The notes under the pieces: generated by a model
Database searches by the model: none
What the model was told of the DNA's origin: nothing
What the model saw: only the letters and a program-made list of their open reading frames with translations
Shown: piece by piece, positions 49,824-59,445 of the stretch
How positions within the stretch are numbered: position 1 is the first letter of the stretch
Layout: the number at the start of each line of letters is the position of its first letter
Program-made: the position numbers and the translations under genes
DNA from: Bacterioplanoides pacificum
GTDB lineage: Bacteria > Pseudomonadota > Gammaproteobacteria > Pseudomonadales > Oceanobacteraceae
Assembly (NCBI RefSeq): GCF_042648445.1
Contig: NZ_JBHRYB010000005.1
Span: 434,001-498,000, forward strand
Length of the DNA stretch: 64,000 bases
Direction: 5' to 3'

Positions 49824-52412
49824 ATGAGCACACACATCGATACGGATAATTCGTCCGCAGAACGCATTATTGTTGTAGGCAATGGCATGGTTGGCCATCA
49901 TTTTTTGTCTGCAATGGCCAGTGGCGAATACGCCGACCATTATAATCTGACCACCTTTTCTGAAGAACCCCGGCTGGCCTATGACCGGGTGCAGCTGAGC
50001 CGCTACTTTTCCGGTGCCAGCGCCGAAGATTTGTCCCTGACGGATGAACAGACTTACCAGCAACACAATATTCGTTACCTGCTGAACGATCAGGTGATTG
50101 CTATTAATCGCCAGCAAAAAACCATAACCACCGCCAGTGGCCGTTGCGAAGCTTACGATAAGCTGGTGCTGGCTACCGGGTCTTATCCGTTTGTGCCACC
50201 GGTTGCCGGCCATGATCAGCCTCACTGTCTGGTGTACCGCACCATTGAAGATCTGGAAGCCATTTCCGCCTCGGCACAACAAAGCCGTGTGGGGGTGGTT
50301 GTGGGGGGTGGTTTATTAGGACTGGAAGCCGCTAACGCACTGAAGCAAGCGGGCTTAACCACCCATGTGGTGGAATTTGCCCCCCGTCTGATGGCGGTTC
50401 AGCTGGATGAACAGGGTGGTCGGCTATTACGTCAGGAAATTGAAGCCCTGGGCGTTAGTGTTCATACCGATAAAAACACACTGGAAATTGTGGCCGGGGA
50501 ACAGTGCCGTTATCGCATGAATTTTGCCGACGGCAGTTTTCTCGAAACCGATATGATTTTATTTTCAGCCGGTATCCGGCCTCAGGATACGCTGGCGAAG
50601 CAGGCCGGGCTGGCGCTAGGGGAACGCGGTGGCATTGTGATTAATCAGTACTGCCAGACATCCGATGCCGATATTTATGCCATCGGTGAGTGCGCCTTAT
50701 GGAATAACCGGATATTCGGTCTGGTGGCACCGGGTTATCAGATGGCGAAAGTTGCGCTGGCACATATTCAGCAGAGCCACACGGGAGTGGCCGAGGTCCC
50801 TCAGTTTCAGGGGGCGGATATGTCGACCAAGCTGAAACTGTTAGGTGTGGATGTGGCCTCCATTGGTGATGCCCAGGGACAAACCGAGGGCGCCCGTTCT
50901 TTTGTATTTCAGGATGATATTAATAAGGTCTATAAACGGCTGGTGATTTCTGCCGATGGCAAAAAACTGCTCGGTGCGGTACTGGTCGGCGATGTGGATG
51001 CTTATGGCACCTTATTACAACTGAAACTGAACGATATGACCTTGCCTGCCGACCCGGCGGGTTTGATATTACCCGCTGCTGATAACGACACGGCCAGTGC
51101 CGGACTGGGGGTGAATGCGTTACCCGACAGTGCTCAGATTTGTTCCTGCTTTGATGTGACTAAAGCGGATATCGCCAGCGCGGTTAACGACGGTTGTTGC
51201 ACCATGGCGGAGATTAAACAGCAGACTCAGGCGTCATCCGGATGTGGTGGCTGCAGCGCGTTAACCAAGCAGGTGATGGATAATGAGCTGGCGGCGCTTG
51301 GCGTCGAGGTGAATAACCACCTGTGTGAACACTTTGCCTACAGCCGGCAGCAGCTGGCGGATATTATCCGCAGCAAACACTATCGCACCTTTGCCGAATT
51401 ATTGGCCGACTACGGCCAGGGTCATGGCTGTGAAATCTGTAAACCGGCGGTTGGCTCGGTGCTGGCGTCGTTTGATAACGATTATGTGCTGGCTGACGAT
51501 CATATCGGGTTACAGGATACCAACGATATTTTCCTCGGCAATATGCAAAAAGACGGCAGTTATTCTGTGGTACCGCGGGTGGCCGGCGGTGAAATCACAC
51601 CGGAAAAACTGATTGTGTTGGGGCAGATTGCCCAGCAATACGACTTGTACACCAAAATTACCGGTGGCCAGCGCATTGATTTATTTGGCGCGCAGTTACA
51701 TCAGTTACCCGACATCTGGCAGCAGCTGGTGGACGCCGGTTTTGAAACCGGACACGCCTACGGTAAATCGTTACGCACGGTGAAATCCTGCGTTGGCAGT
51801 ACCTGGTGTCGTTATGGTGTGCTGGATTCGGTGTCGATGGCGATTGCCCTGGAAAATCGTTACAAAGGGCTGCGCGCGCCGCATAAAATTAAATTTGCCG
51901 TGTCGGGCTGTACCCGCGAATGTGCCGAAGCCCAGAGCAAGGATATTGGTGTGATTGCGACGGAAAAAGGCTGGAATTTATTTGTCTGCGGCAATGGCGG
52001 AATGCGCCCGCGACATGCGGATTTATTCGCTACGGAACTGGATGACGAAACCCTGATTCGCTATATCGACCGTATTCTGATGTTTTATGTCCGCACGGCT
52101 GATCGTCTGCAACGCACCTCGGTGTGGATGGAAAATATGGAAGGTGGGCTGGAATATCTGCGTCAGGTAATTATCGATGACAGTCTGGAGCTGGCTGGGG
52201 AACTGGAAAATGCCATGACGCGGGTGATCAGCAGTTATCAGTGTGAGTGGAAAACCACTCTGGAAACACCACAAAAACTGAAACGTTTCCGTCACTTTAT
52301 TAATTCACCAGAAACGGATGACGCATTGCTGTATGTACGGGAGCGGGGTCAGCGCCGTCCGGCAACCGACAGCGAAAAACAACAACGCATTGAACTGACA
52401 CCGGTGCAATAA
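49824..52412 (+). CDS. nirB: NAD(P)H-dependent nitrite reductase large subunit
   Basis: 862 residues. N-terminal FAD/NAD oxidoreductase (VVGNGMVGHHFL, GGGLLGLEAANALKQAGL), then a BFD [2Fe-2S] region (CSCFDV, SSGCGGCS), then ferredoxin-like siroheme domains. Siroheme/[4Fe-4S] Cys are in CVGSTWCRYG and SGCTRECAEAQ. It reduces nitrite to ammonium with NirD. It is preceded by a sigma-54 promoter and a roughly 90-nt leader with a CCAC-AACGGC-GTGG stem that could be an ANTAR target. Confidence 0.96.
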   Translation: MSTHIDTDNSSAERIIVVGNGMVGHHFLSAMASGEYADHYNLTTFSEEPRLAYDRVQLSRYFSGASAEDLSLTDEQTYQQHNIRYLLNDQVIAINRQQKTITTASGRCEAYDKLVLATGSYPFVPPVAGHDQPHCLVYRTIEDLEAISASAQQSRVGVVVGGGLLGLEAANALKQAGLTTHVVEFAPRLMAVQLDEQGGRLLRQEIEALGVSVHTDKNTLEIVAGEQCRYRMNFADGSFLETDMILFSAGIRPQDTLAKQAGLALGERGGIVINQYCQTSDADIYAIGECALWNNRIFGLVAPGYQMAKVALAHIQQSHTGVAEVPQFQGADMSTKLKLLGVDVASIGDAQGQTEGARSFVFQDDINKVYKRLVISADGKKLLGAVLVGDVDAYGTLLQLKLNDMTLPADPAGLILPAADNDTASAGLGVNALPDSAQICSCFDVTKADIASAVNDGCCTMAEIKQQTQASSGCGGCSALTKQVMDNELAALGVEVNNHLCEHFAYSRQQLADIIRSKHYRTFAELLADYGQGHGCEICKPAVGSVLASFDNDYVLADDHIGLQDTNDIFLGNMQKDGSYSVVPRVAGGEITPEKLIVLGQIAQQYDLYTKITGGQRIDLFGAQLHQLPDIWQQLVDAGFETGHAYGKSLRTVKSCVGSTWCRYGVLDSVSMAIALENRYKGLRAPHKIKFAVSGCTRECAEAQSKDIGVIATEKGWNLFVCGNGGMRPRHADLFATELDDETLIRYIDRILMFYVRTADRLQRTSVWMENMEGGLEYLRQVIIDDSLELAGELENAMTRVISSYQCEWKTTLETPQKLKRFRHFINSPETDDALLYVRERGQRRPATDSEKQQRIELTPVQ

Positions 52413-52471
52413 ACCGATCTGAGCGGTGGCTGGTGATACAACCAGCCCAACCATTAATTGTGGAGAACTGT

Positions 52472-52804
52472 ATGAGTGACTGGATTTCTGTTTGTCAGCT
52501 GGATGATATCGCCCCGGATACCGGTGTTTGTGCCCAGCTGAATAATGAACAGGTTGCGCTGTTCCGTTATGGCCGGGAACAACGGGTCTATGCGGTGGCT
52601 AATTATGATCCGTTTGGTAAGGCCAATGTGTTATCGCGTGGCATTATCGGTTCTGTGGGGGAACAGCGGGTGGTGGCTTCACCTTTGTATAAACAACATT
52701 TTGATCTGCAGACCGGTATCTGTCTGGAAGACGATGCGGTGCAGATCGCCACCTTTAACAGCCGCGTGGTCGATAACCAGGTGCAGCTGTCAGTTCGCCG
52801 CTGA
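52472..52804 (+). CDS. nirD: Nitrite reductase small subunit
   Basis: 110 residues from ATG 52472 (GTGGAG upstream). Rieske-like fold without metal ligands, as is normal for NirD (CQLDDIAPDTGVCAQL, NYDPFGKANVLSRGIIG, SPLYKQHFDLQTGICLED). 59 bp after nirB, same transcript. Confidence 0.95.
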   Translation: MSDWISVCQLDDIAPDTGVCAQLNNEQVALFRYGREQRVYAVANYDPFGKANVLSRGIIGSVGEQRVVASPLYKQHFDLQTGICLEDDAVQIATFNSRVVDNQVQLSVRR

Positions 52805-52831
52805 TACCTTGTCCGGTGGTTGAGGATGCAG

Positions 52832-52860
52832 ACCAGCGCTGGCAACAGCGCTGGTTTTTT
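52832..52860 (+). terminator. nirBD terminator
   Basis: ACCAGCGCTG and CAGCGCTGGT form a perfect 10-bp stem with a GCAA tetraloop, followed by six T, 27 bp after nirD. Confidence 0.95.
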
Positions 52861-52951
52861 CATGGCGGTTTTGCAGCTGGTTATTTACTTTAGTGATACG
52901 TTTATTTTTAATGGCTGGATTATTTAAATGATCGGCATGGCAGGGGACAGA

Positions 52952-53191
52952 ATGGCATTCTCAGCAACAGAAAAAGCGCAACTGCTGGCACTTAAAGGCG
53001 TGGGCCCGACGGTGATACAGCGCTTTGAAGAAATTGGGATTGATTCGCTGGCGCAGCTGGCGGGTTATAACGCCGATGATATTGCCGGGCGGGTGGCGGA
53101 GGTATTGCGCAGCAGTTGCTGGAAAAACAGCCCGCAGGCCCGGGCGGCGATCAACGCCGCCATTCAGCTGGCGCAACAGTCACAGGTTTAA
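52952..53191 (+). CDS. Small helix-hairpin-helix protein
   Basis: 79 residues from ATG 52952 (AGGGGA upstream). LLALKGVGPTVIQRFEEIGIDSLAQLAGYN is a helix-hairpin-helix DNA-binding pattern; the remainder is helical, with a single Cys-Trp. Similar small HhH proteins (Cdd1-like) are scattered through proteobacteria with unknown role. It lies between the nirBD terminator and the convergent reductase gene, so it is not in the nirBD transcript. Confidence 0.6.
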   Translation: MAFSATEKAQLLALKGVGPTVIQRFEEIGIDSLAQLAGYNADDIAGRVAEVLRSSCWKNSPQARAAINAAIQLAQQSQV

Positions 53192-53230
53192 AACAGGAGC
53201 GACATAAAACCGGGCAGCCCGGAGTGGCGC

Positions 53231-54481
53231 TCAGGCGACACAGGCGGCGCGGCCGAACAACAGCCTATCACGCAGCTGTGTGACACACTCCTGATTGCGC
53301 ATCAGCTCGAAGTACCATTGGCTGTCGCGTACATCGCCCAGGCATAACGCGCCGCTGATGCGGTTATTACGCAGAATAATTTTTTTGTACAACATGGCCT
53401 GCTCATCCAGATAGCTCAGCGTTTCTTCGTCAGCGCCGGCTTCCACCTGTCCGAGGCTGTGGACATCCAGGCCGGATACTTTGAGTTTGGTGAGGTGGCT
53501 CTGCTCGCGGTAAACCTGCTGGTCATGTTGGCGTGCCGGCTGCGTTAATTGTTGCGCCAGCACGCTGGCCTGATCCCAGATCGGGGCGACCAGACCATAA
53601 GTGTGTTGCTCAAACTGGCAACATTCTCCCAGCGCGTAGATACCATTGACGCTGGTGCGCATGTATTGGTCCACCAGGATGCCCCGGTCACAGGCCAGTT
53701 GTTGCCCGGCCAGCCGGATCAGTGGGCTGACCCCGGTGGTAAAGATGACCAGTTCGGTTGGCTGTTGCTGTGGCTGCGCCGAGCCGGCCGTATTCCAGCT
53801 GACAGCACTGACACGCTGGCCCCTGGCCTGTAATTCGATCTGAGAAATACCGCTGTGGACCGCGATACCGCGTTGTTGCAATGACTGTTGCAGCAACCCG
53901 GCGGCACTGGCGTCCAGCTGGCGGTTCATTAATACCGGGTTGCGATGCAGCAGGCTGACGTCGACACCCTGGCTGCGCAGACCCACGGCCGCTTCCACGC
54001 CGAGCAGACCGGCACCAATCACACACACGTGTGACAACTGCGGCAGCTGCTCCAGCATCCGCTCAACATCGCGGATATCCCGGAATCCGGAAACGTTGTG
54101 TGCATCGGCATGGGGCAAATGCGGAATACTGGGTTGTGATCCGGTGGCAATCACCAGCTGACTGAAGCCGATCCGGCGCTGGCCACATTCTAATTGCCGT
54201 TGTGCCACATCCAGCCGGGTAACGGTATGGTTCAGTAAAATACGAATACGACGTTGCTGATACCAGTGTTCATCGTGCGGGGTAATCTGTGACAGTTGGG
54301 TATCACCGGCCAGCAGCGGCGATAACATAATGCGGTTGTAATGCGGCACCGCCTCATTACTGAGTACCAGTATCTGCTCAAACGGGTGATGTTCACCCAG
54401 CTGTTCCAATAACCGGTTGCTGGCCATACCGTTGCCGATGATAACCAGGGTATTGTGGGGAGATTCTGTAGGGGCAGACAT
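53231..54481 (-). CDS. FAD-dependent NAD(P)H oxidoreductase, probable electron donor to NasA
   Basis: 416 residues. Dinucleotide motifs are VIIGNGMASNRLLEQL and CVIGAGLLGVEAAVGL, then IYALGECCQ. It resembles the N-terminal reductase part of NirB and NasB/NasC-type nitrate reductase subunits, but lacks the BFD and siroheme parts. The BFD cluster on NasA may complete the electron path. It is the last gene of the nrt transcript direction, 100 bp after the porin gene. NasB assignment is by context. Confidence 0.75.
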   Translation of the reverse strand: MSAPTESPHNTLVIIGNGMASNRLLEQLGEHHPFEQILVLSNEAVPHYNRIMLSPLLAGDTQLSQITPHDEHWYQQRRIRILLNHTVTRLDVAQRQLECGQRRIGFSQLVIATGSQPSIPHLPHADAHNVSGFRDIRDVERMLEQLPQLSHVCVIGAGLLGVEAAVGLRSQGVDVSLLHRNPVLMNRQLDASAAGLLQQSLQQRGIAVHSGISQIELQARGQRVSAVSWNTAGSAQPQQQPTELVIFTTGVSPLIRLAGQQLACDRGILVDQYMRTSVNGIYALGECCQFEQHTYGLVAPIWDQASVLAQQLTQPARQHDQQVYREQSHLTKLKVSGLDVHSLGQVEAGADEETLSYLDEQAMLYKKIILRNNRISGALCLGDVRDSQWYFELMRNQECVTQLRDRLLFGRAACVA

Positions 54482-54584
54482 TGTTCAGCTCCGGAAAAAA
54501 GCCGGGGCTGAGCCCGGCAACGGAAGGAAAACCATCGTTATCAAAAGTTCAGGCCGGCAAAATACGCTTCAGCCGACATAGCCA

Positions 54585-55781
54585 TCAGAATTTTGCCTGG
54601 CCCCAGAGCCACAGCTTCTGGCTGTCGTTGCCGGTATCACCGGCCTGATAGTCGGCGAATTTAACCCCCAGACTGAACTGCTTGCTGAACTGACGGGACA
54701 GCAGCAGATTCACTTCATGGCCACGGTCTTCATTGCCTTCATCGGCCTGGTAGTCGTGGTAATGGGCCAGCAGTTTATTCCCGGCAAACCGGCCGCTGAG
54801 TTTCAGGTAACGGTCAGACAAGCCCTGACTGCCGCTGGCCAGGAATTGATCGGCCCAGCCATTAAACGCGTGTTTGGTCGCCAGTGGTGTACTGAAGCCG
54901 TATTGTCCGTCGTCACTGCCGAGTATTTCGTTACCCAGCAACAGCTGCACGGCGGAGAGCTGAACACCGGCCTCTAGCAGCGCGTAACCGGCGCTGAAGT
55001 CGTTATTACCGGCCTCTGCGTTCTGGCTGGCCAGTTCGGCGTTGTACAACAGCTTCAGCTGGCCGGCTGTTTGCTGGCCGCTGAAACGGCCACCAAAGGT
55101 ATCCAGCCGGTTGTGGCTGTCGTCGTCTTCCAGCAGATAACCATACAGGCTGAGTTTGCCGATGGCGGTCTGATAACCCAGATGAATAATATGGCTGGAA
55201 ACATCACTGGCGTTAAACAGAATGTCGTTTACCTGATCGATAAAGGCATAACTCAGATCCAGCTGATCTTTTTTATAATTCAGCCGCAGGGCATCAAAGG
55301 TTTGTTCGTTCTGACGCCAGCCGACGTTTCCGACAAAACGGGCATTATCGAAAATCAGCCGCTGGCGGCCGATGGTGGCGCTGACAGCCTGATAACGGTA
55401 ATGCAGCTGCAGGCGGTTAATTTCGCTGTTAACCGGGTCGGCGACCACATCATAGCCCGGCTTTTGCGGCCGGTAATCATCGATCAGTGCGCGTACATCT
55501 TCGACTTCAGCCAGTAATGTCAGGCCATGATAGTCGGCGGTCTGGTAGCCCAGTCGTGACGCCAGGGTGAGGGCGCTGGCGGTTTTATTATTGGTGTTGC
55601 TGTCGTTATTTTCATAGCGCAGCCGCAGCTGAGCGCTGGGTTTACCCTGTAGCAGACTGTCGCTCAGTGTACCGGCCTGGCTGGCGGCGGGCAGGGCGCT
55701 GGCCAATAACAGCGCCGGTACCAGTACGGCGGCGGCATTAACAGGCAATACAGCGGCGAATGTGTGGATCGCTTGTTTCAT
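54585..55781 (-). CDS. Outer-membrane porin (alginate-export-like barrel)
   Basis: 398 residues. A long signal peptide ends near SQAG. SAQLRLRYENNDSN begins the barrel, and TIGRQRLIFDNARFVGNVGWRQNEQTFDAL is the signature segment of the alginate_exp/porin group. It ends WGQAKF. Between the nitrate ABC transporter and the reductase, it is likely an outer-membrane path for nitrate (inference). Confidence 0.72.
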   Translation of the reverse strand: MKQAIHTFAAVLPVNAAAVLVPALLLASALPAASQAGTLSDSLLQGKPSAQLRLRYENNDSNTNNKTASALTLASRLGYQTADYHGLTLLAEVEDVRALIDDYRPQKPGYDVVADPVNSEINRLQLHYRYQAVSATIGRQRLIFDNARFVGNVGWRQNEQTFDALRLNYKKDQLDLSYAFIDQVNDILFNASDVSSHIIHLGYQTAIGKLSLYGYLLEDDDSHNRLDTFGGRFSGQQTAGQLKLLYNAELASQNAEAGNNDFSAGYALLEAGVQLSAVQLLLGNEILGSDDGQYGFSTPLATKHAFNGWADQFLASGSQGLSDRYLKLSGRFAGNKLLAHYHDYQADEGNEDRGHEVNLLLSRQFSKQFSLGVKFADYQAGDTGNDSQKLWLWGQAKF

Positions 55782-55838
55782 AATATCTCCTGAATTTGAT
55801 CGTCCTGCATGGTTCTCGGAATACTTCTCTGCCGGGCG

Positions 55839-56681
55839 TTATGCCACTTTGTGTTGCGCGTTGCTGTTGCTGTCAGATTTAGCCGTCTGAATATTTTCAA
55901 CCTTCTTCTGTTTTTCGTAGAGGAAACTCAGCACCTGCTGGCGGTAATGGTTGTACTGTGGATCGTCGGCCAGCTGAATCCGGTTGCGCGGTCTGGGCAG
56001 TTCAATATCCAGAATTTCGCCGATGGTGGCGGCCGGACCGTTGGTCATCATGACGATGCGGTCGGATAATAAAACCGCTTCATCTACGTCGTGGGTAATC
56101 ATAATCACGGTGTTATTCAGGGCTTTCTGAATTTCCATTAAAGAGTCCTGTAAGTGGGCCCGGGTCAGGGCATCTAACGCACCAAAAGGCTCATCCATTA
56201 ATAACACCTGGGGCTCCATTGCCAGTGCCCGGGCAATGCCGACCCGCTGTTTCATGCCGCCGGATATTTCGTCCGGACGTTTGTGCATGGCATGAGTCAT
56301 ATGCACCAGCTCGAGGTTGTGTTCAATCCAGCTTTTCATTTCCGTTTTGGATTTTTTACCGCTAAAGACCTGTTTAACCGCCAGCTCGACATTTTCATAA
56401 GCCGTCAGCCAGGGTAATAACGAATGGTTCTGAAACACCACCGCACGTTCCGGCCCCGGTTCTCTGACTTCTTTGCCGTTTAATACAGCGCCCCCTTCGG
56501 TGGCCTGCAGCAGGCCGGCAACAATATTTAATACGGTGGATTTACCACAACCGGAGTGACCGATCAGGGAAATGTATTCACCCTGTTGTATTTTCAGATC
56601 GACATTCTGTAACGCCCGGAACGGGCCGTTCGGGGTTGGGAATTCGATGCCGACCTGAGTTAATTCGAGTAATGTTTTCAT
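55839..56681 (-). CDS. nrtD: Nitrate ABC transporter ATPase
   Basis: 280 residues. Walker A GHSGCGKST, signature SGGMKQR, Walker B VLLMDEPFGALD, and H-loop TH. NrtD/SsuB/TauB subfamily; the nrtB neighbour 22 bp upstream makes it the nitrate/nitrite energiser. No fused C-terminal substrate-binding domain as in NrtC. Confidence 0.92.
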   Translation of the reverse strand: MKTLLELTQVGIEFPTPNGPFRALQNVDLKIQQGEYISLIGHSGCGKSTVLNIVAGLLQATEGGAVLNGKEVREPGPERAVVFQNHSLLPWLTAYENVELAVKQVFSGKKSKTEMKSWIEHNLELVHMTHAMHKRPDEISGGMKQRVGIARALAMEPQVLLMDEPFGALDALTRAHLQDSLMEIQKALNNTVIMITHDVDEAVLLSDRIVMMTNGPAATIGEILDIELPRPRNRIQLADDPQYNHYRQQVLSFLYEKQKKVENIQTAKSDSNSNAQHKVA

Positions 56682-56703
56682 CCTGTTTTCTCCAGTGCGG
56701 TGT

Positions 56704-57726
56704 TCAGCGTAAGGTGACCGATTTGTCCCAGGACACGGCTTTTTGCAGCGCCAGCATCAGGCGGTCTAATAAAAATCCGATCAGGCCAATGGTGATCACG
56801 GCAACCATAATCCGTCCTAATGAGTCGGAGCTGCCATTCTGAAATTCATCCCAGACAAATTTTCCTAATCCCGGGTTCTGGGCCAGCATCTCTGCCGCGA
56901 TTAATACCATCCAGGCGATACCCAGAGATAACCGCAGGCCGGTGAATACCATAGGAATGGAAGAGGGCAGGACAATTTTCCGTACGTGGGTCAGCCAGCT
57001 GAGGCGTAATACCTGACTGACGTTTAATAAATCCCGTGATACTGAAGCCACACCCACCGCGGTGTTAATAATGGTTGGCCACAGGCAGCACAGCATCACA
57101 GTAATCATCGAGGTGACAAACGATTTGGGCACACTCGGATCGTCTCTGACATACAACGCGCTGACCAGCATAGTGACCAGTGGCAGCCAGGCCAGCGGTG
57201 ATACCGGTTTGAATAACTGGATAACCGGATTAAAGGCCGCGTATAAACTGTTGCTCAGGCCAATTACGATCCCCACCGGAATAGCGATGACAGAGGCCAG
57301 AATAAAACCGGTTAATACCGTGACCAGGCTGGTACCAATCTGATCGATGTAGGTGGGTTTGCCGGTGTAAGCACGAATCCGTGGTTGATAATCCGGGTCC
57401 TGAGCCACCCGGGCGGCATTACGTGCCTGTTGACGCTGGTAAAACGCATCGGCTTTTATCCGCTCGTCTTTATGCTCCTGGTACAGCACCTGGGCTTGTT
57501 GTAACGCTTGTTTGGGGCCGGGAAACTGTCCCAGTGAGGTATTGATATTGCTGGCGGCGCCATGCCACAGCAATAAAAAAACAGCCAGGCCTGCCAGTGG
57601 CACGCCCAGATTTCGGGCCAGGCCGGTGAACAGATGACGAGCGGGATTGTCACCCTTGCTCAGGCGCTTCAGTGGCTGTAGCCAGCGACTGTGCGCGAGT
57701 GATGGGAAAGTCAGCGATTTATTCAT
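56704..57726 (-). CDS. nrtB: Nitrate ABC transporter permease
   Basis: 340 residues from ATG 57726 (AGGATC upstream). Six membrane spans and the EAA loop-like segment (SWLTHVRKIVLPSSIPMVFTGLRLSLG) typical of the NrtB/SsuC family. A 50-residue charged insertion rich in Gln and Arg (about 62-115) lies after the first span, a known feature of proteobacterial NrtB. Confidence 0.92.
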   Translation of the reverse strand: MNKSLTFPSLAHSRWLQPLKRLSKGDNPARHLFTGLARNLGVPLAGLAVFLLLWHGAASNINTSLGQFPGPKQALQQAQVLYQEHKDERIKADAFYQRQQARNAARVAQDPDYQPRIRAYTGKPTYIDQIGTSLVTVLTGFILASVIAIPVGIVIGLSNSLYAAFNPVIQLFKPVSPLAWLPLVTMLVSALYVRDDPSVPKSFVTSMITVMLCCLWPTIINTAVGVASVSRDLLNVSQVLRLSWLTHVRKIVLPSSIPMVFTGLRLSLGIAWMVLIAAEMLAQNPGLGKFVWDEFQNGSSDSLGRIMVAVITIGLIGFLLDRLMLALQKAVSWDKSVTLR

Positions 57727-57799
57727 GATGTGATCCTGAATGATGGTGGTCGGCGTTGGCGTAACAACGGCCGCAGGGAGTGACACCTGCGGCTGATTG

Positions 57800-59185
57800 T
57801 CAGATGGCATCGTCGCCTTTTAAGCCAATGGCAAACTGTTTCAGGTAGGCGTTTGGCTGCTTACCGTCATAAATAATGTTGTCGATAAAATGTTGTTGTG
57901 GCGCGCGGAAACCGCTTTCACTGGCAAAGTCCGGGAAGTCGTCAGCGGTTAATTTGCCTTCTTTAATCAGATCCCGGGCAGCGGCGGCATAAATGTCGGG
58001 ACGATAGACCTGGCTGGCAATATCCATATACCAGCTGTCCGGTTTTTGTTCGCTGATCTGCCCCCAGCGGCGCATCTGAGTCAGGTACCAGATGGCGTCG
58101 GAATAATATGGGTAGGTGGCGTGGTAGCGGAAAAACACATTAAAATCGGGCACCGATCGTTTGTCGCCTTTTTCATATTCGAAGGTGCCGGTCATGGAGT
58201 TGGCAATCACCTCATAATCGGCTCCGACGTATTGGCTTTTAGCGAGAATTTTCACCGCTTCCGGACGATTGGCGTTATTATTTTCGTCCAGCCAGGCCGC
58301 GGCGCGAATCATGGCTTTAATAACCCGTTTGTGGGTGTTGGGGTATTTTTCGGCCCAGCTTTTATTCACGCCGAATACTTTTTCCGGATTGTTTTTCCAG
58401 ATTTCGTAATCGGTTACCACGGGTACCCCGATACCTTTAAATACGGCTTGTTGATTCCACGGTTCACCAACGCAATAACCGGAAATAGTGCCGGCTTCCA
58501 TAGTGGCCGGCATTTGTGGCGGTGGGGTAACGGATAACAATGCGTCGGCTTTCAGCTGCCCTGAATTGTCACCTTTATGCGGGGCGTAATAACCGGGGTG
58601 AATGCCACCGGCGGCCAGCCAGTAACGCAGTTCGTAATTATGCGTAGAGACCGGAAACACCATGCCGAGATTAAAGGGTTTGCCCGCCGTTTTATATTGT
58701 TCGATCACCGGTTTTAAGGCGTCGGCTTTAATCGGGTGTTGCGGTTTGCCAGCAGCGTCCCGGGCAATGTGTTTTTCCATCTGTTGCCAGACATCGTTGG
58801 ACACGGTAATGGCATTGCCATTTAAATCCATACTGAAAGCGGTGATGATCTGCGCCTGTGTACCATAACCAATGGTGGCGCCCAGCGGCTGACCAGCTAA
58901 CATATGAGCGCCGTCGAGCTGACCATCAATCACCCGGTCGAGTAATACTTTCCAGTTCGCCTGGGCTTCTAAGGTGACGTATAAACCTTCGTCTTCAAAA
59001 AAGCCTTTTTCATAGGCGATGGCCAGCGGCGCCATATCCGTGAGTTTGATAAAACCGAAGGTCAGTTCTTCTTTTTCCGGCCAGTCGGCGGCAAAAACCG
59101 GCGCGCTTACGCCCGTCGCCAATCCGGCTGACAATAGCAGGGCGGTTTTCAGAAATGTTCGTCGCAGTGTGGTCAGTGCTCGCAT
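57800..59185 (-). CDS. nrtA: Nitrate ABC transporter substrate-binding protein, Tat-exported
   Basis: 461 residues from ATG 59185. The N-terminus has a twin-arginine motif LRRTFLK followed by a hydrophobic core and a VFAAD cleavage site. The body matches NrtA (FGFIKLTDMAPLAIAYEKGFF, MLAGQPLGATIG, GYCVGEPWN). The paralogue NasS is encoded upstream on the same strand. The transcript leader carries a terminator that should need antitermination. Confidence 0.93.
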   Translation of the reverse strand: MRALTTLRRTFLKTALLLSAGLATGVSAPVFAADWPEKEELTFGFIKLTDMAPLAIAYEKGFFEDEGLYVTLEAQANWKVLLDRVIDGQLDGAHMLAGQPLGATIGYGTQAQIITAFSMDLNGNAITVSNDVWQQMEKHIARDAAGKPQHPIKADALKPVIEQYKTAGKPFNLGMVFPVSTHNYELRYWLAAGGIHPGYYAPHKGDNSGQLKADALLSVTPPPQMPATMEAGTISGYCVGEPWNQQAVFKGIGVPVVTDYEIWKNNPEKVFGVNKSWAEKYPNTHKRVIKAMIRAAAWLDENNNANRPEAVKILAKSQYVGADYEVIANSMTGTFEYEKGDKRSVPDFNVFFRYHATYPYYSDAIWYLTQMRRWGQISEQKPDSWYMDIASQVYRPDIYAAAARDLIKEGKLTADDFPDFASESGFRAPQQHFIDNIIYDGKQPNAYLKQFAIGLKGDDAI

Positions 59186-59205
59186 TGTGCTTCCTCTCTC
59201 AGGCC

Positions 59206-59245
59206 AAAAAAAAGGCGCCACGACCGGTGGGTCGTGAGCGCCTTT
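59206..59245 (-). terminator. Leader terminator upstream of nrtA (NasT target)
   Basis: GGCGCCACGACC pairs with GGTCGTGAGCGCC (one bulge), flanked by AAA/TTT, and on the minus strand runs into eight T. It lies 21 bp before the nrtA start. Upstream at 59298-59313 is the stem AACCC-loop-GGGTT; its 6-base loop AAAGGC has A at position 1 and G at 4, the ANTAR-target pattern. A second stem, TGATCAG/CTGATCA (59250-59271), lies between. Confidence 0.85.
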
Positions 59246-59338
59246 GCAATGATCAGAATGTCGGCTGATCAGCCGTCTGATAAATTCGTTTTCGGTTAAC
59301 CCGCCTTTGGGTTTTTCTGGGTGATGCAGCTGGGTTGT

Positions 59339-59355
59339 TGCGAGGACTGTGCCAA
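59339..59355 (-). promoter_or_regulatory. Sigma-54-like promoter of nrtA
   Basis: On the minus strand TTGGCACAGTCCTCGCA matches TGGCAC-N5-TTGCA at the -24 element and has GG-N10-GC spacing; the -12 reads TCGC. It lies 154 bp before the nrtA start, so the leader hairpins fall within the transcript. GCACCAAATC near 59419, also found upstream of nirB, may be an NtrC half site. Confidence 0.6.
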
Positions 59356-59445
59356 GTTCTGTAACCCGCTGTTTTACGCTGTCCGGGGTAGTTAACGAGC
59401 CGTTTTGGCCCGTTTTGAGCACCAAATCAGGATAAATCCCCGCTG

